From: Lujinxingia litoralis
GTDB lineage: Bacteria > Myxococcota_A > Bradymonadia > Bradymonadales > Bradymonadaceae
Direction of reading: 5' to 3'
Assembly (NCBI RefSeq): GCF_003260125.1
Contig: NZ_QHKO01000017.1
Span: 2,134-35,404, forward strand
Length of the DNA stretch: 33,271 nt
The translations under genes and the position numbers were made by a program. The stretch's first letter is position 1; each line of letters starts with the position of its first letter. The notes beneath the pieces were generated by a model that saw only the letters and a program-made list of their open reading frames with translations, was not told the origin of the DNA and searched no databases. This document shows positions 25,225 through 33,271 of the stretch, one piece after another.

Positions 25225-26592
25225 ATGAGCCAGATCTCCACCAAGCCCGCCAGCGGAATGCGTGACTTTTTGCCCCGCGAGGCGGCCCTGCGAAAGCGCG
25301 TCTTCGCCCTGATCGAAGAGGTCTACCAGAGCTACGGTTTCCAGCCCCTGGAGACCCCGACCCTGGAGAACCTCTCCACGCTCATGGGCAAGTATGGCGA
25401 GGAAGGCGACCAGCTGATCTTCAAGGTGATGAAGCGCGGCAAGAAGTTTGAGCGCGCCCTTCGCAACGACGCCCCCACCGAAGTGGACCTGGCCGACATG
25501 GGGCTGCGCTACGATCTGACCGTGCCCCTGGCCCGCATCGTGGCGCAGTACCAGAACGAGCTCCCCCGCTACTTCAAACGCTTTCAGATCGCGCCGGTCT
25601 GGCGGGCCGACCGCCCCCAGCGCGGGCGCTTTCGCGAGTTTTACCAGTGCGACGTCGACGTGATCGGCTCCACCTCCATGACGGTCGAAGCCGAGGTCGC
25701 CTCTGCCATCTGCGAGGTGCTGGAGCGCCTGGAGTTCAAAAACTTCCGCGTGCACTTAAACCACCGCCTCCTCCTCAACGCCATGATGGAGGCCGCCGGC
25801 GTCGCCCCCGAGCTTCATACCGAGGCGCTGGTCGCCATCGACAAGCTCGATAAGGTCGGCCTCGACGGCGTCAAAAAAGAGCTCGCCGAGCGCGGCATCG
25901 CCGCCGACGTCATCGATCGCCTCCTCCCCCTTCTGGGGCTGGCCGACGAGGTCGAGGGCAACGAGGCGCTGCTGGCCGCCCTGGCCGAGCGGGTCGGGGA
26001 GCTGGAGAGCGGCAAAAAAGCCCTCTCGGAGCTCGGCGATCTCCTGCGCTTTGCCGCCGCCAGCCCGGCCGGCCCCTACCTGAAGATCGACCCCTACCTG
26101 GCCCGCGGCCTCTCCTATTACACCGGCCCGATCTTCGAGATTCGCAGCGACGACTTCTCCGGGAGCCTGGGTGGCGGCGGACGCTACGACGGCCTCGTCG
26201 GCATGTTCACCCGCCAGAGCCTGCCGGCCTGCGGGTTCTCGCTGGGCCTGGAGCGCGTGCTGATGCTCCTGGCCGAGCGCGACGCCCTGGCCGAGCCCGC
26301 CCCCGATGTCGACGTGCTCGTCACCCTGTGGCGCGACGACTTCACCCCCCGCAGCATGGCGCTGGCCGCCGAGCTGCGCCGGGCCGGCCTGCGCGTCGAC
26401 CTCTACCCCGACGCCGACAAGTACTCCCGCCAGTTCAAGTACGCCAATGAGCGCGGCGTGCCCTTTGTGGCCATCCTGGCCGAAAAGGAGCTGGAGGCCG
26501 GCGTGGTTGCCATCAAAGATATGAAGCGCGGCGACCAGGCCGAGGTCCCCCGCGCCGAGCTCGCCAGCTGGATCAAAGCCCGCCAGAGCTGA
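25225..26592 (+). CDS. hisS: Histidyl-tRNA synthetase
   Basis: 455 residues. Charges tRNA-His with histidine. Motif 2 reads FQIAPVWRADRPQRGRF with the ATP-binding Arg; the histidine-binding loop is LARGLSYYTGPIFE; motif 3 is GFSLGLERV. A C-terminal anticodon-binding domain (from about residue 355, PDVDVLVTLW) completes the protein. ATG 25225 fits the family's N-terminus (residues GMRDFLP at 11-17). It lies 70 bp after the AmgK-like gene. Confidence 0.97.
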   Translation: MSQISTKPASGMRDFLPREAALRKRVFALIEEVYQSYGFQPLETPTLENLSTLMGKYGEEGDQLIFKVMKRGKKFERALRNDAPTEVDLADMGLRYDLTVPLARIVAQYQNELPRYFKRFQIAPVWRADRPQRGRFREFYQCDVDVIGSTSMTVEAEVASAICEVLERLEFKNFRVHLNHRLLLNAMMEAAGVAPELHTEALVAIDKLDKVGLDGVKKELAERGIAADVIDRLLPLLGLADEVEGNEALLAALAERVGELESGKKALSELGDLLRFAAASPAGPYLKIDPYLARGLSYYTGPIFEIRSDDFSGSLGGGGRYDGLVGMFTRQSLPACGFSLGLERVLMLLAERDALAEPAPDVDVLVTLWRDDFTPRSMALAAELRRAGLRVDLYPDADKYSRQFKYANERGVPFVAILAEKELEAGVVAIKDMKRGDQAEVPRAELASWIKARQS

Positions 26593-26622
26593 GCCCCCGT
26601 CCCACCTGGAGCCCGAGCCCCG

Positions 26623-27882
26623 ATGAGCGACGCATTCGACCCCACCGAGCCCCCCGAAGACGCCGCCCCCGCCGAAGGGGGCGGCGTCCCCGCGGGCCCT
26701 CTGCGCATTGACTACGCCCCCCACTTCCACCTGGACTCCGGGGCCATTCACTTAAACCACGGCGCCTTCGGCGCCTGTCCGCGCCGGGTGCTCCACGCCC
26801 AGAGCGAGCTGCGCGCCCGGATGGAGTCCAACCCGGTGCGCTTTATCGGCCGCGAACTCTTCGGGCTGATGGCCAACGCCCGCGCCGAACTCGCCAGCTT
26901 TGTGGGGGCCCCGGCTCCAGACCTGGTCTTCGTGCCCAACACCACCACCGGCGTCAACGCGGTGCTGCGCTCGCTGGCGCTGCAGCCGGGCGACGAGATC
27001 CTGGTCAGCGACCAGGGCTACGGCCCGGCGGTGCTGGCCGCCCGGGCCATCGCCGCCGAGCAGGGCGCCCACGTCCGGGTGGCCTCCCTGCCCTTTGCCC
27101 CCACCTCGGCCAACGCCCTGCACGACGCCCTGATCGACGCCCTCACCCCGCGCACTCGCCTGGTGATGATCGACCACATCACCAGCCCCACCGCCCTGAT
27201 CCTCCCGGTGGCCCGCATCGCCCGCAGCCTGCGCGAGCGCGGCGTGCTCACGCTGATCGACGGCGCCCACGCCCCGGGCATGATCCCGCTGAACCTGGCC
27301 GAAATCGACGCCGACTTCTACGTGGGCAACTGCCATAAGTGGCTGTGCAGCCCGCGGGGCGCGGCCTTTTTGCACGTGGCCCCCCACCTTCAGAGCCGGG
27401 TGCGCCCGCCGGTCTTAAGCCACGGCGCGGCCCTGGCCGAAGACGACCCGCAGCGCTTCCAGGCCGAGTTCGGCTGGATGGGCACCTACGACGTCACGAG
27501 CTACCTGAGCGTGCCGGTGGCCATCGACTTTTTGCGCGCGTTGGTCCCCGGGGGCTGGCCGGCGCTCTACGAACGCAACCATCGCCTGGCACTCTACGGC
27601 CGCGATCGCCTCTGCCAGGTGCTGGGCATCGCCCCTCCAGCTCCCGACGACCTGGTGGGCGCCATGGTCTCGCTGCCCTTACCCGAGAGCCCCCACCCCC
27701 CGGTGAACTTCCCGGCCGAGGTCGACCCCCTTCAAGACGCCCTCTGGCGAGCGGCCGGCATCGAGATCGCCGTGATGAGCTGGCCCGCTCACCCCGGGCG
27801 CCTGCTCCGCCTGAGCTGCCAGCTCTACACCACCGAAGAGCAGCTCGATACCCTGGCCGACACCCTGAGCACCCTGCTCTGA
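26623..27882 (+). CDS. Class V aminotransferase (isopenicillin N epimerase-like)
   Basis: 419 residues, PLP-dependent. The pattern is that of the isopenicillin N epimerase/cysteine desulfurase-like group: LNHGAFGACPRRV near the N-terminus, PNTTTGVNAVLRS for phosphate binding, LIDGAHAPG with the PLP-ring Asp, and GNCHKWLC with the Schiff-base Lys239. The substrate is unknown; many such proteins are amino acid lyases or epimerases. It follows hisS by 30 bp and is likely co-transcribed. The ribosome site is weak (TGGAG 12 bases upstream). Confidence 0.88.
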   Translation: MSDAFDPTEPPEDAAPAEGGGVPAGPLRIDYAPHFHLDSGAIHLNHGAFGACPRRVLHAQSELRARMESNPVRFIGRELFGLMANARAELASFVGAPAPDLVFVPNTTTGVNAVLRSLALQPGDEILVSDQGYGPAVLAARAIAAEQGAHVRVASLPFAPTSANALHDALIDALTPRTRLVMIDHITSPTALILPVARIARSLRERGVLTLIDGAHAPGMIPLNLAEIDADFYVGNCHKWLCSPRGAAFLHVAPHLQSRVRPPVLSHGAALAEDDPQRFQAEFGWMGTYDVTSYLSVPVAIDFLRALVPGGWPALYERNHRLALYGRDRLCQVLGIAPPAPDDLVGAMVSLPLPESPHPPVNFPAEVDPLQDALWRAAGIEIAVMSWPAHPGRLLRLSCQLYTTEEQLDTLADTLSTLL

Positions 27883-27974
27883 TCCCTGGTCCGGGCGCCC
27901 GACCTGACCTATGATCAAGCCCCGGGGCGACGCGGCCCCGACGCCCCCCCGATACCCTGCCCCCCGGAGACACG

Positions 27975-28307
27975 ATGAGCGAGAGCGGCGACGGCCTGAC
28001 CCCGGCACAGATCCTCTGGGAGATCCTCAAGGTCGCCCTCCTCGTGGTGGGCGGACTCTTCCTGATCATCTTCTTGATGCGCGCCTTTCGGGTGGTGCTG
28101 GCCCTGGGCGTGCTCGCCATCCTGGGCGCCGGCGTCTACTGGCTGCTCAAGCGCGTCTTCGGCACCCGCCAGCTCCCGGCCCCCGAAGAGCCTCGCCAGC
28201 TCGACACCGACGTGACCCTGGATCCCCTCCAGGATAAATTCCGCGAACTCGAACTCGAAGAAGCCCGAATCGACGCCGAGCTCGAACGCCTCTCCCGCGA
28301 CGACTGA
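27975..28307 (+). CDS. Small membrane protein, unknown function
   Basis: 110 residues. Two hydrophobic segments (about 19-34 and 38-58) are followed by a charged, coiled-coil-prone C-terminus rich in Glu and Leu. CGGAG precedes the ATG by 5 bases. No family recognised. It ends the plus-strand run and converges on the M23 peptidase; the 187-bp gap after it shows no terminator I could support. Confidence 0.75.
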   Translation: MSESGDGLTPAQILWEILKVALLVVGGLFLIIFLMRAFRVVLALGVLAILGAGVYWLLKRVFGTRQLPAPEEPRQLDTDVTLDPLQDKFRELELEEARIDAELERLSRDD

Positions 28308-28494
28308 AGGTTCAGCGATAGCTCCGGCTCAGGGTCGTCCCGCAGACCGAGGGTTCCGCACAATCAACCGGTGGAGCTCAGGTGAGAACGAAGACCTACC
28401 ACCTACCCTTGAGCCTCCGGGTCAGATGAGACAGCGACCTGTCCCGGGTCCCCCCACCCCCGTCATGGCCCCCCACCCCGGGGTATCTCGGCGC

Positions 28495-29601
28495 TTACTC
28501 GGCCGCCACCTGCTCCGGGGCTTCCTGCGCGGGAGCTTCCGGCTCGGGGGTGTCCTGAGCGGCGGCAGCCTCCTCGGCCCCTCCATCCTCGGAGGCGCTC
28601 GCCTCGGCCGCGGCGTTCTTGCTCACCGGCCAGGGCTCGGCGCGCTCCACGATCTCACCGACCTGGGTCTGCACATCGGGGCTTCCCACCGGCATGCCGC
28701 GTGCCACCGCCTGACCGTCGGCCCGATAGTCCTCAAAGGAGAGGGGCAGACTCTCGGCGATCGGCACCTCGGGGCTGTTCTGCAGGTGCACGTGCAGGTG
28801 CGGCGTGTAGGTGCGCCCGGAGTTGCCGCACTCAGCCAGCAGCTGACCGGCCTCGACCTGATCCCCGCCCGAGACCTTGAGCGAGGCGCGCTTTAAGTGT
28901 GCCAGAAAGAGGTACTCCCCTTCGGCGACCCGCAGGATCACGTGGTTGCCCAGCACGCTCACCGGATCAAACTCCCCGGGCACCTGATCGACCTCGGAGC
29001 CCACCACCCGCACCACCTCGCCAGCGGCCGGCGAGTAGACCGGCGCCCCGAAGCAGTGGTGATCTTCGAGCCGGGAGCCATCGCCCTCAAAGCGGCTGCC
29101 CTCGACCAGGGGAGCAAAGTCGTAGCCCCAGCGCATCATCGCGGTGGTGGCGTGGTAGTTGGTATCGCGCTCGGGGCCCCCGGCCAGCGTGACCCAGCTG
29201 CCGTTAAAGGGCAGCTCAAAGGCCACCTTCGAGACGTAATCCGCCGTGGAGACCGGCGCCGCAAACATCGGACGGTTACCCAGCAGCCCCACCGCGATCA
29301 GCGCCGCGAACCCGATGGTGCGGCTGCGCCGGATCACCGGCGGCTGAAAGAGCGTGCGCAGCAGCCCCCAGAACGCCATCGGCAGGGTCAGCATCCCGAT
29401 CAAGGGGATGATCGTGGCGTGGGCGATGACGCTGGCCTTGCCCAGGGCCAGAAAGGCCACCACGTAGGCCACCACCTGCACCACCGCCAGCGCCAGGGCG
29501 ATGGTCGCCCAGAGCTCAAAGCGGTCTTCGCCGGGTTTCATTTTCCGAAAAATGCCGCGCGGGGCCGGACCGTCTTGCTCGTTCTGATTTTCGTCGTACA
29601 T
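28495..29601 (-). CDS. Membrane-anchored M23 metallopeptidase
   Basis: 368 residues. Three membrane segments (about 31-54, 58-82 and 95-108) precede an M23 (LytM) domain at residues 125-290. Metal ligands are most likely His150 (NYHATT), Asp161 (RWGYDFAP) and His270 in PHLHVHL; His235 in LAHL and His268 fit the catalytic positions. The usual HxGxD reads RWGYD, so the first ligand is taken from His150, as in a known variant subgroup. The C-terminus is Ala/Glu/Pro-rich. It probably cuts peptidoglycan cross-links. ATG 29601 was chosen because it starts a hydrophilic leader with AGGTG upstream; the frame to 29676 lacks one. Confidence 0.85.
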   Translation of the reverse strand: MYDENQNEQDGPAPRGIFRKMKPGEDRFELWATIALALAVVQVVAYVVAFLALGKASVIAHATIIPLIGMLTLPMAFWGLLRTLFQPPVIRRSRTIGFAALIAVGLLGNRPMFAAPVSTADYVSKVAFELPFNGSWVTLAGGPERDTNYHATTAMMRWGYDFAPLVEGSRFEGDGSRLEDHHCFGAPVYSPAAGEVVRVVGSEVDQVPGEFDPVSVLGNHVILRVAEGEYLFLAHLKRASLKVSGGDQVEAGQLLAECGNSGRTYTPHLHVHLQNSPEVPIAESLPLSFEDYRADGQAVARGMPVGSPDVQTQVGEIVERAEPWPVSKNAAAEASASEDGGAEEAAAAQDTPEPEAPAQEAPEQVAAE

Positions 29602-29894
29602 CGCCACACCTGTGCTTCGTTGGACTGCCTGCCTGCGTGCGTGGAAAGCCGGCGCACGGGCGCGCCAGACAAGCACCCGGGCCCCCCGGCGTCAAGCGCC
29701 CGATCGTCGCAGCCGCCCCCCCTCGCCAGGCCCCCCGGTAGCGCCGAGGATGTGTTGTGCGCTCTGCGGGCTGCTGTTATCGTTGCGCCGTCCGTCAGCC
29801 ATGCCCCGGTTTTCGACCTGCGAGCAGCCCGGCGTATCCGCGCCGGTCGACCGACCTCTACCCTCAAAGATCGTTTGCAAGCGAGCTACGTCGC

Positions 29895-31637
29895 ATGCCT
29901 ATCTGCCCAAAATGCCGTGAGAAAAACCCGGCGCTCGGCGCCAAATGCCCTCGCGACGGCTTCTACTACATCTACGAGAATGCCCTCGAAGATGCCGAGA
30001 GCGATCCACGCATCGGCACGCTGGCCGCCGATAAATACGTGATCTTGGGGCTCATCAGCGAAGGGGGCATGGGCGCGGTCTACCGCGCGCTGCAGCTCCC
30101 GGTGGAGCGCGAGGTCGCCCTCAAGGTGCTGCGCACCGAGCTGCAGGACTCCACCAAGGGCCGGGAGCGCTTCATCCAGGAAGCCCGCGCCATCAGCCGC
30201 CTCTCCCACCCCAACATCATCACGCTGCACGACTTCGGGTTTGAGCGGGAGACCCATCCCTACATGGTCATGGAGTTCGCCCCCGGCGTGGAGCTGACCC
30301 GCTGGATGTGGAGCCGCAACATGAACGCCGAGCGCCTGCTTCATGTCGGGCGCCAGATCCTCTCGGCGCTGGCCGAAGCCCACCGCCGCGACATCGTGCA
30401 CCGCGACCTCAAGCCCGAAAACGTCATCATCACCACCACCGGGCACGACGGCGACTTTCCTCGCCTCCTCGACTTTGGCATCGCGCGCCTGATCAACGAG
30501 GGCTCCACCCGCGGGCTCGCCCGCGAGGGCGAGGTCTTTGGGACGCCGCATTATATGAGCCCGGAGCAGGCGCAGGGGAAACGGGAGATCGGGCCGGCGG
30601 CCGACGTCTACGCCATGGGCGTGATGTTTTATGAGCTCTTCAGTGGCGAGCCTCCCTTTGACGCCGAGGCCCCCCTCTCGGTGCTCTTTATGCACATCAA
30701 CGACCCGATGCCCACGCTGGTGCCCCGGGCCGGGATCAAAGCTCCCCAGTGGCTCGACGCCTTCATCGCCCAGGCCACCCGCAAGGATCCGGCCGCGCGC
30801 TATCAAAACGCCGGCGAGATGCTCGTGGCGCTGGATCGCCTGATGTCGGGGCAGGCGCCGGAGGCAGCGACGGCGACGGCACCGGCGGAGGTCTCCGCTC
30901 ACGCCCGCGCGGTGGCCAGCTCTCCCACCGACCCGATGATCGCCACAACCGAGCTGGCCGACACCGATCCGGACACCACCGATCCGGGCGAAGACGTCCT
31001 CCGGGTGGACGATCCCGAGGCCGAGCCCGCGCCGACCGTCCCCACCGCCGATCCCCTGCCTGCCGCGCACGCCGGGGCCAGCACGCTCTTTCTGGGCGAC
31101 TCGCCACCGGCCCAGACGCCTTCCCGACGCCGCGCGCTCCTGGCACTCGTGACGCTGGTACTCCTGCTGGGCCTGGGCGGCGCACTCGTGTTGATGACCG
31201 GCCCGCAGACGCCCGAGACCGGCCCCACAAGCGTGCCGGAGCCAGGCGGCGCCGAGAGCCCCGCCGAGCTGGCGAGCACCCCGGAGCCGGCCCCCGCACT
31301 CGCCACCGACGAGGCTCCCGAGCCCCCGGCGCCGGCGCCCGACGAGGCCCCCGAAGCTCCGGAAGCCACCGAGGTCGTGCCCACCGTGGAGCGCGAGGCC
31401 ACCGCCCGCGCCCCCGAGCCCGACGAGGCTCCCGAAGTCAAAGCGCCCTCCCAAGACGAGCCGGCCCCCAGGCGCCCCCGAGCCCCGCGCCAGGCGACGC
31501 CGCCGGCCGAGACCGAGGCCAGCGCGCAGCGCGAGGCCGAGGCTGAACCTCCCGAAGAGAGCGTTCAGCCCACCAAGTTCCAGAGCCCTGATAGCGTGCC
31601 CCGCAAGTTTGGCCGGCCGCCCACATCCTCAAACTGA
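29895..31637 (+). CDS. Ser/Thr protein kinase with N-terminal zinc-ribbon remnant
   Basis: 580 residues. A short Cys motif (Cys4, Cys7, Cys18) is a zinc-ribbon start with the fourth Cys replaced. The kinase domain (about 48-318) is complete: SEGGMGAVY loop, Lys77, HRDLKPEN (Asp171), DFG (Asp193) and GTPHYMSPEQ. A long Ala/Pro/Thr/Glu linker, one membrane segment (414-435) and a Pro/Glu-rich periplasmic tail follow. This is the PknB-like layout of myxobacterial-type kinases, likely sensing at the membrane. No PASTA repeats. The frame is open upstream to 29757; ATG 29895 starts the zinc motif. The TPR gene follows after 32 bp. Confidence 0.93.
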   Translation: MPICPKCREKNPALGAKCPRDGFYYIYENALEDAESDPRIGTLAADKYVILGLISEGGMGAVYRALQLPVEREVALKVLRTELQDSTKGRERFIQEARAISRLSHPNIITLHDFGFERETHPYMVMEFAPGVELTRWMWSRNMNAERLLHVGRQILSALAEAHRRDIVHRDLKPENVIITTTGHDGDFPRLLDFGIARLINEGSTRGLAREGEVFGTPHYMSPEQAQGKREIGPAADVYAMGVMFYELFSGEPPFDAEAPLSVLFMHINDPMPTLVPRAGIKAPQWLDAFIAQATRKDPAARYQNAGEMLVALDRLMSGQAPEAATATAPAEVSAHARAVASSPTDPMIATTELADTDPDTTDPGEDVLRVDDPEAEPAPTVPTADPLPAAHAGASTLFLGDSPPAQTPSRRRALLALVTLVLLLGLGGALVLMTGPQTPETGPTSVPEPGGAESPAELASTPEPAPALATDEAPEPPAPAPDEAPEAPEATEVVPTVEREATARAPEPDEAPEVKAPSQDEPAPRRPRAPRQATPPAETEASAQREAEAEPPEESVQPTKFQSPDSVPRKFGRPPTSSN

Positions 31638-31669
31638 GATGGCTGTACCATCACTGACCTCTGCCCCCG

Positions 31670-32515
31670 ATGATCATGCCTGACCTGACCTTGAAATCCT
31701 CCGCGGCGCGCCGGGCGCTGGCACTTCTCCTCTCGACCTCGCTGCTGGGCGCGCCGACCGTGGCCTTTGCCCAGGACGACGCCCGCGAGCGCGCCACCCA
31801 CTTCTATGAGCAGGCCAGCGAGGCCTACAGCCAGGGCCATTTCGAGCGCACCATCGACCTGCTGGAGCGCGCCTTCGCCCACGATCAGAACCTGGTCTAC
31901 AAATACAACCAGATCTTGGCCTACCAGGGGCTTGGCAAGTTTGAAGAGGCGCTGCGCGTCCTCGACATCTACGCCGAGCCGATGGAGGCCGACGGGCGTT
32001 TTGACGATATTTTGGAGATCCGCGCCAATCTCGAAGAGGCCATCGCCGAGAAGCAAAGCGAGGTGGTGAAAGCCCCCGACGAGGGCGAAACCACCGGGGA
32101 GACGCCGGTCGAAGCGCCGGCGATGGAAGCGCCCCCCGAGGTCGACGACGCCGGGTCCAACGTCCTGGCCTGGTCGCTGATCGGCACCGGCGGTGCGGCC
32201 CTGGCCGCCGGCGCGCTTCTGGGGAGTGGGGTGTTGATCGGGGATACGATCGAGCGGTTGGAAAACTCCACAACGCCGGAGACGTATCAACAAGTCTATT
32301 CTGGCGAGTTTAGTCGAGAAGATGATCTAAGCATGGTGAAGACCCACAATGGAATCACCATAGGTCTCCTTATTGGAGGGGTTGTGCTCGGCGCTGCCGG
32401 GTCCACGCTGCTTTTTCTGGACCAGCGCACCGATCGTGATGATAGCGCCACGTTGAGCATCTCCCCGGCCGCCGGCCCGGGATTTGCGGGAGCCAGTCTC
32501 CGTGGTCAATTCTAA
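31670..32515 (+). CDS. TPR-containing exported protein, possible kinase partner
   Basis: 281 residues. A signal peptide (about 1-34, AFA before Gln) is followed by TPR-like helices (35-120, YEQASEAYSQGHFERTIDLLERAF), an acidic linker and two hydrophobic segments (about 168-190 and 228-250). Its distance of 32 bp from the kinase suggests co-expression, and kinase-TPR pairs are common in myxobacteria-like genomes. From about 32230 the DNA becomes less GC-rich. ATG 31676 is an alternative start. Confidence 0.8.
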   Translation: MIMPDLTLKSSAARRALALLLSTSLLGAPTVAFAQDDARERATHFYEQASEAYSQGHFERTIDLLERAFAHDQNLVYKYNQILAYQGLGKFEEALRVLDIYAEPMEADGRFDDILEIRANLEEAIAEKQSEVVKAPDEGETTGETPVEAPAMEAPPEVDDAGSNVLAWSLIGTGGAALAAGALLGSGVLIGDTIERLENSTTPETYQQVYSGEFSREDDLSMVKTHNGITIGLLIGGVVLGAAGSTLLFLDQRTDRDDSATLSISPAAGPGFAGASLRGQF

Positions 32516-32540
32516 GCAGTCTTTGAGGGAGGGAATCCTG

Positions 32541-33271
32541 ATGAATCGATTTGCGCTCGTATCATTTGCACTGCTTTCAACCACCGCAACCGGTTGTATT
32601 TTCGGGGTGGATACGTCTCCCCTCTGTGATGATAGCGAACCGAATTGCGAGAACGGTGTCTGGGTTTTTGATACAGATATTGATGCCGAAGATGTGGGGG
32701 ATGTAGATGACGTGGATCTTGATGTTGACATCACCCCCGACACCCCCGACGCCGACGTCGATCCCGATACCGACACCGACCTGCCCCCCGAACTCACCCT
32801 GGAGATCTCTGGCGAGGAGGGGCCTTTCATTCTCGATCCCGACACCGGGAGCGTGACGTTTGGCGTCGAATGCGCCCCCCAGGGCTGCACCCTGGATGCC
32901 TGCACCCTGAGCTATGAGGGCGGCGAGGTAGTGACGCCTGTTGAGTGCGCCGAGTCGATCGAGCTCCCCACCGCCAAGCTCAACGCCGAGGGCAGCTGGA
33001 CGCTCACCGTCAACGCCTCCCTCGACGAGCAAAGCACGAGCGCCTCAAAAACCTTCGATGTGCGCTACGCCTTTGAGGCCGGGCTGGAGGGGTATGAGGC
33101 CGGCGAGTCATATGCGTTTAGTCACCCGCCCACGCTGGAGAGCTTTTGCACCCGCGATGGCTGCGATCTCACCATCGCCTGCACCGACGCCGGGGGCGGC
33201 ACGCTCGCCTGTGAGGGGCTGGCCTTCCCCGAAGGTGAGGCCGAGGTGGTCATCACGCTCAACGCCTGCGC
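32541..33271 (+). CDS. Lipoprotein with acidic linker, 3' end outside window
   Basis: The frame is open to the last base, so the gene continues beyond the window; 243 codons are visible. ATG 32541 follows GGAGGG by about 8 bases. The signal peptide ends TATGC (Cys19), a lipobox. An Asp/Val/Thr-rich linker (about 45-80) precedes beta-rich sequence with paired cysteines (CAPQGCTLDAC, then CTRDGCDL), like small Cys-bridged repeat domains. It is 25 bp after the TPR gene. Its first 180 bases are unusually A/T-rich for this window. Function unknown. Confidence 0.8.
   Translation, partial: MNRFALVSFALLSTTATGCIFGVDTSPLCDDSEPNCENGVWVFDTDIDAEDVGDVDDVDLDVDITPDTPDADVDPDTDTDLPPELTLEISGEEGPFILDPDTGSVTFGVECAPQGCTLDACTLSYEGGEVVTPVECAESIELPTAKLNAEGSWTLTVNASLDEQSTSASKTFDVRYAFEAGLEGYEAGESYAFSHPPTLESFCTRDGCDLTIACTDAGGGTLACEGLAFPEGEAEVVITLNAC

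Noticed and set aside
29886..31454. 522-codon minus-strand frame opposite the Ser/Thr kinase
   Set aside because: Complete kinase motifs on the plus strand; no ribosome site or domain on the minus strand.

Overview
The window is a GC-rich bacterial chromosome segment, at a glance about two thirds G+C. Its proteins suggest a Gram-negative, Bradymonadales- or myxobacteria-like lineage. There are several large lipoproteins with Asp/Pro/Thr-rich linkers, one MopE-type metal-binding lipoprotein, a Ser/Thr kinase with a C-terminal membrane anchor, PEGA and TPR proteins, and a Ycf46-like AAA ATPase. The taxonomic placement is inference; no rRNA or tRNA gene was recognised.

Layout. Bases 1-2553 hold a lipoprotein gene that enters from the left. 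Bases 2495-5633 hold a restriction-modification (R-M) module with visibly lower GC: an N6-adenine DNA methyltransferase and a XhoI/PaeR7I-like endonuclease. The module is bracketed by two direct copies of a 221-bp chromosomal sequence that differ at one base. The repeated sequence contains the last codons of the lipoprotein, a 24-bp-arm hairpin terminator, and the last codons of the convergent methyltransferase gene at 5583-6215. This has the form of an insertion with long target duplication. Bases 6270-6740 are tandem-repeat arrays. Bases 6807-10982 (minus strand) carry a small unknown gene, mutM, an alpha/beta hydrolase and acetyl-CoA synthetase.

Bases 11343-15648 (plus strand) carry an unknown membrane protein, an unknown 178-aa protein, the AAA ATPase and a PEGA-domain membrane protein. 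Bases 15776-15904 are a third tandem array. Bases 15910-17591 (minus strand) encode a radical SAM enzyme overlapping an atypical metallophosphoesterase that lacks one complete set of metal ligands. Bases 17956-20943 encode a large periplasmic lytic transglycosylase. Bases 20965-21359 are a composite repeat cluster with two long imperfect palindromes of the same design.

Bases 21442-33271 carry the MopE-type lipoprotein, a ThrE-like exporter, an AmgK-like sugar kinase, hisS, a class V aminotransferase, a small membrane protein, an M23 peptidase, the Ser/Thr kinase, a TPR protein and a lipoprotein that runs off the right edge. Most of these are housekeeping or envelope functions.

The accessory or unexplained parts are the R-M insertion, the repeat clusters, and the radical SAM/phosphoesterase pair.
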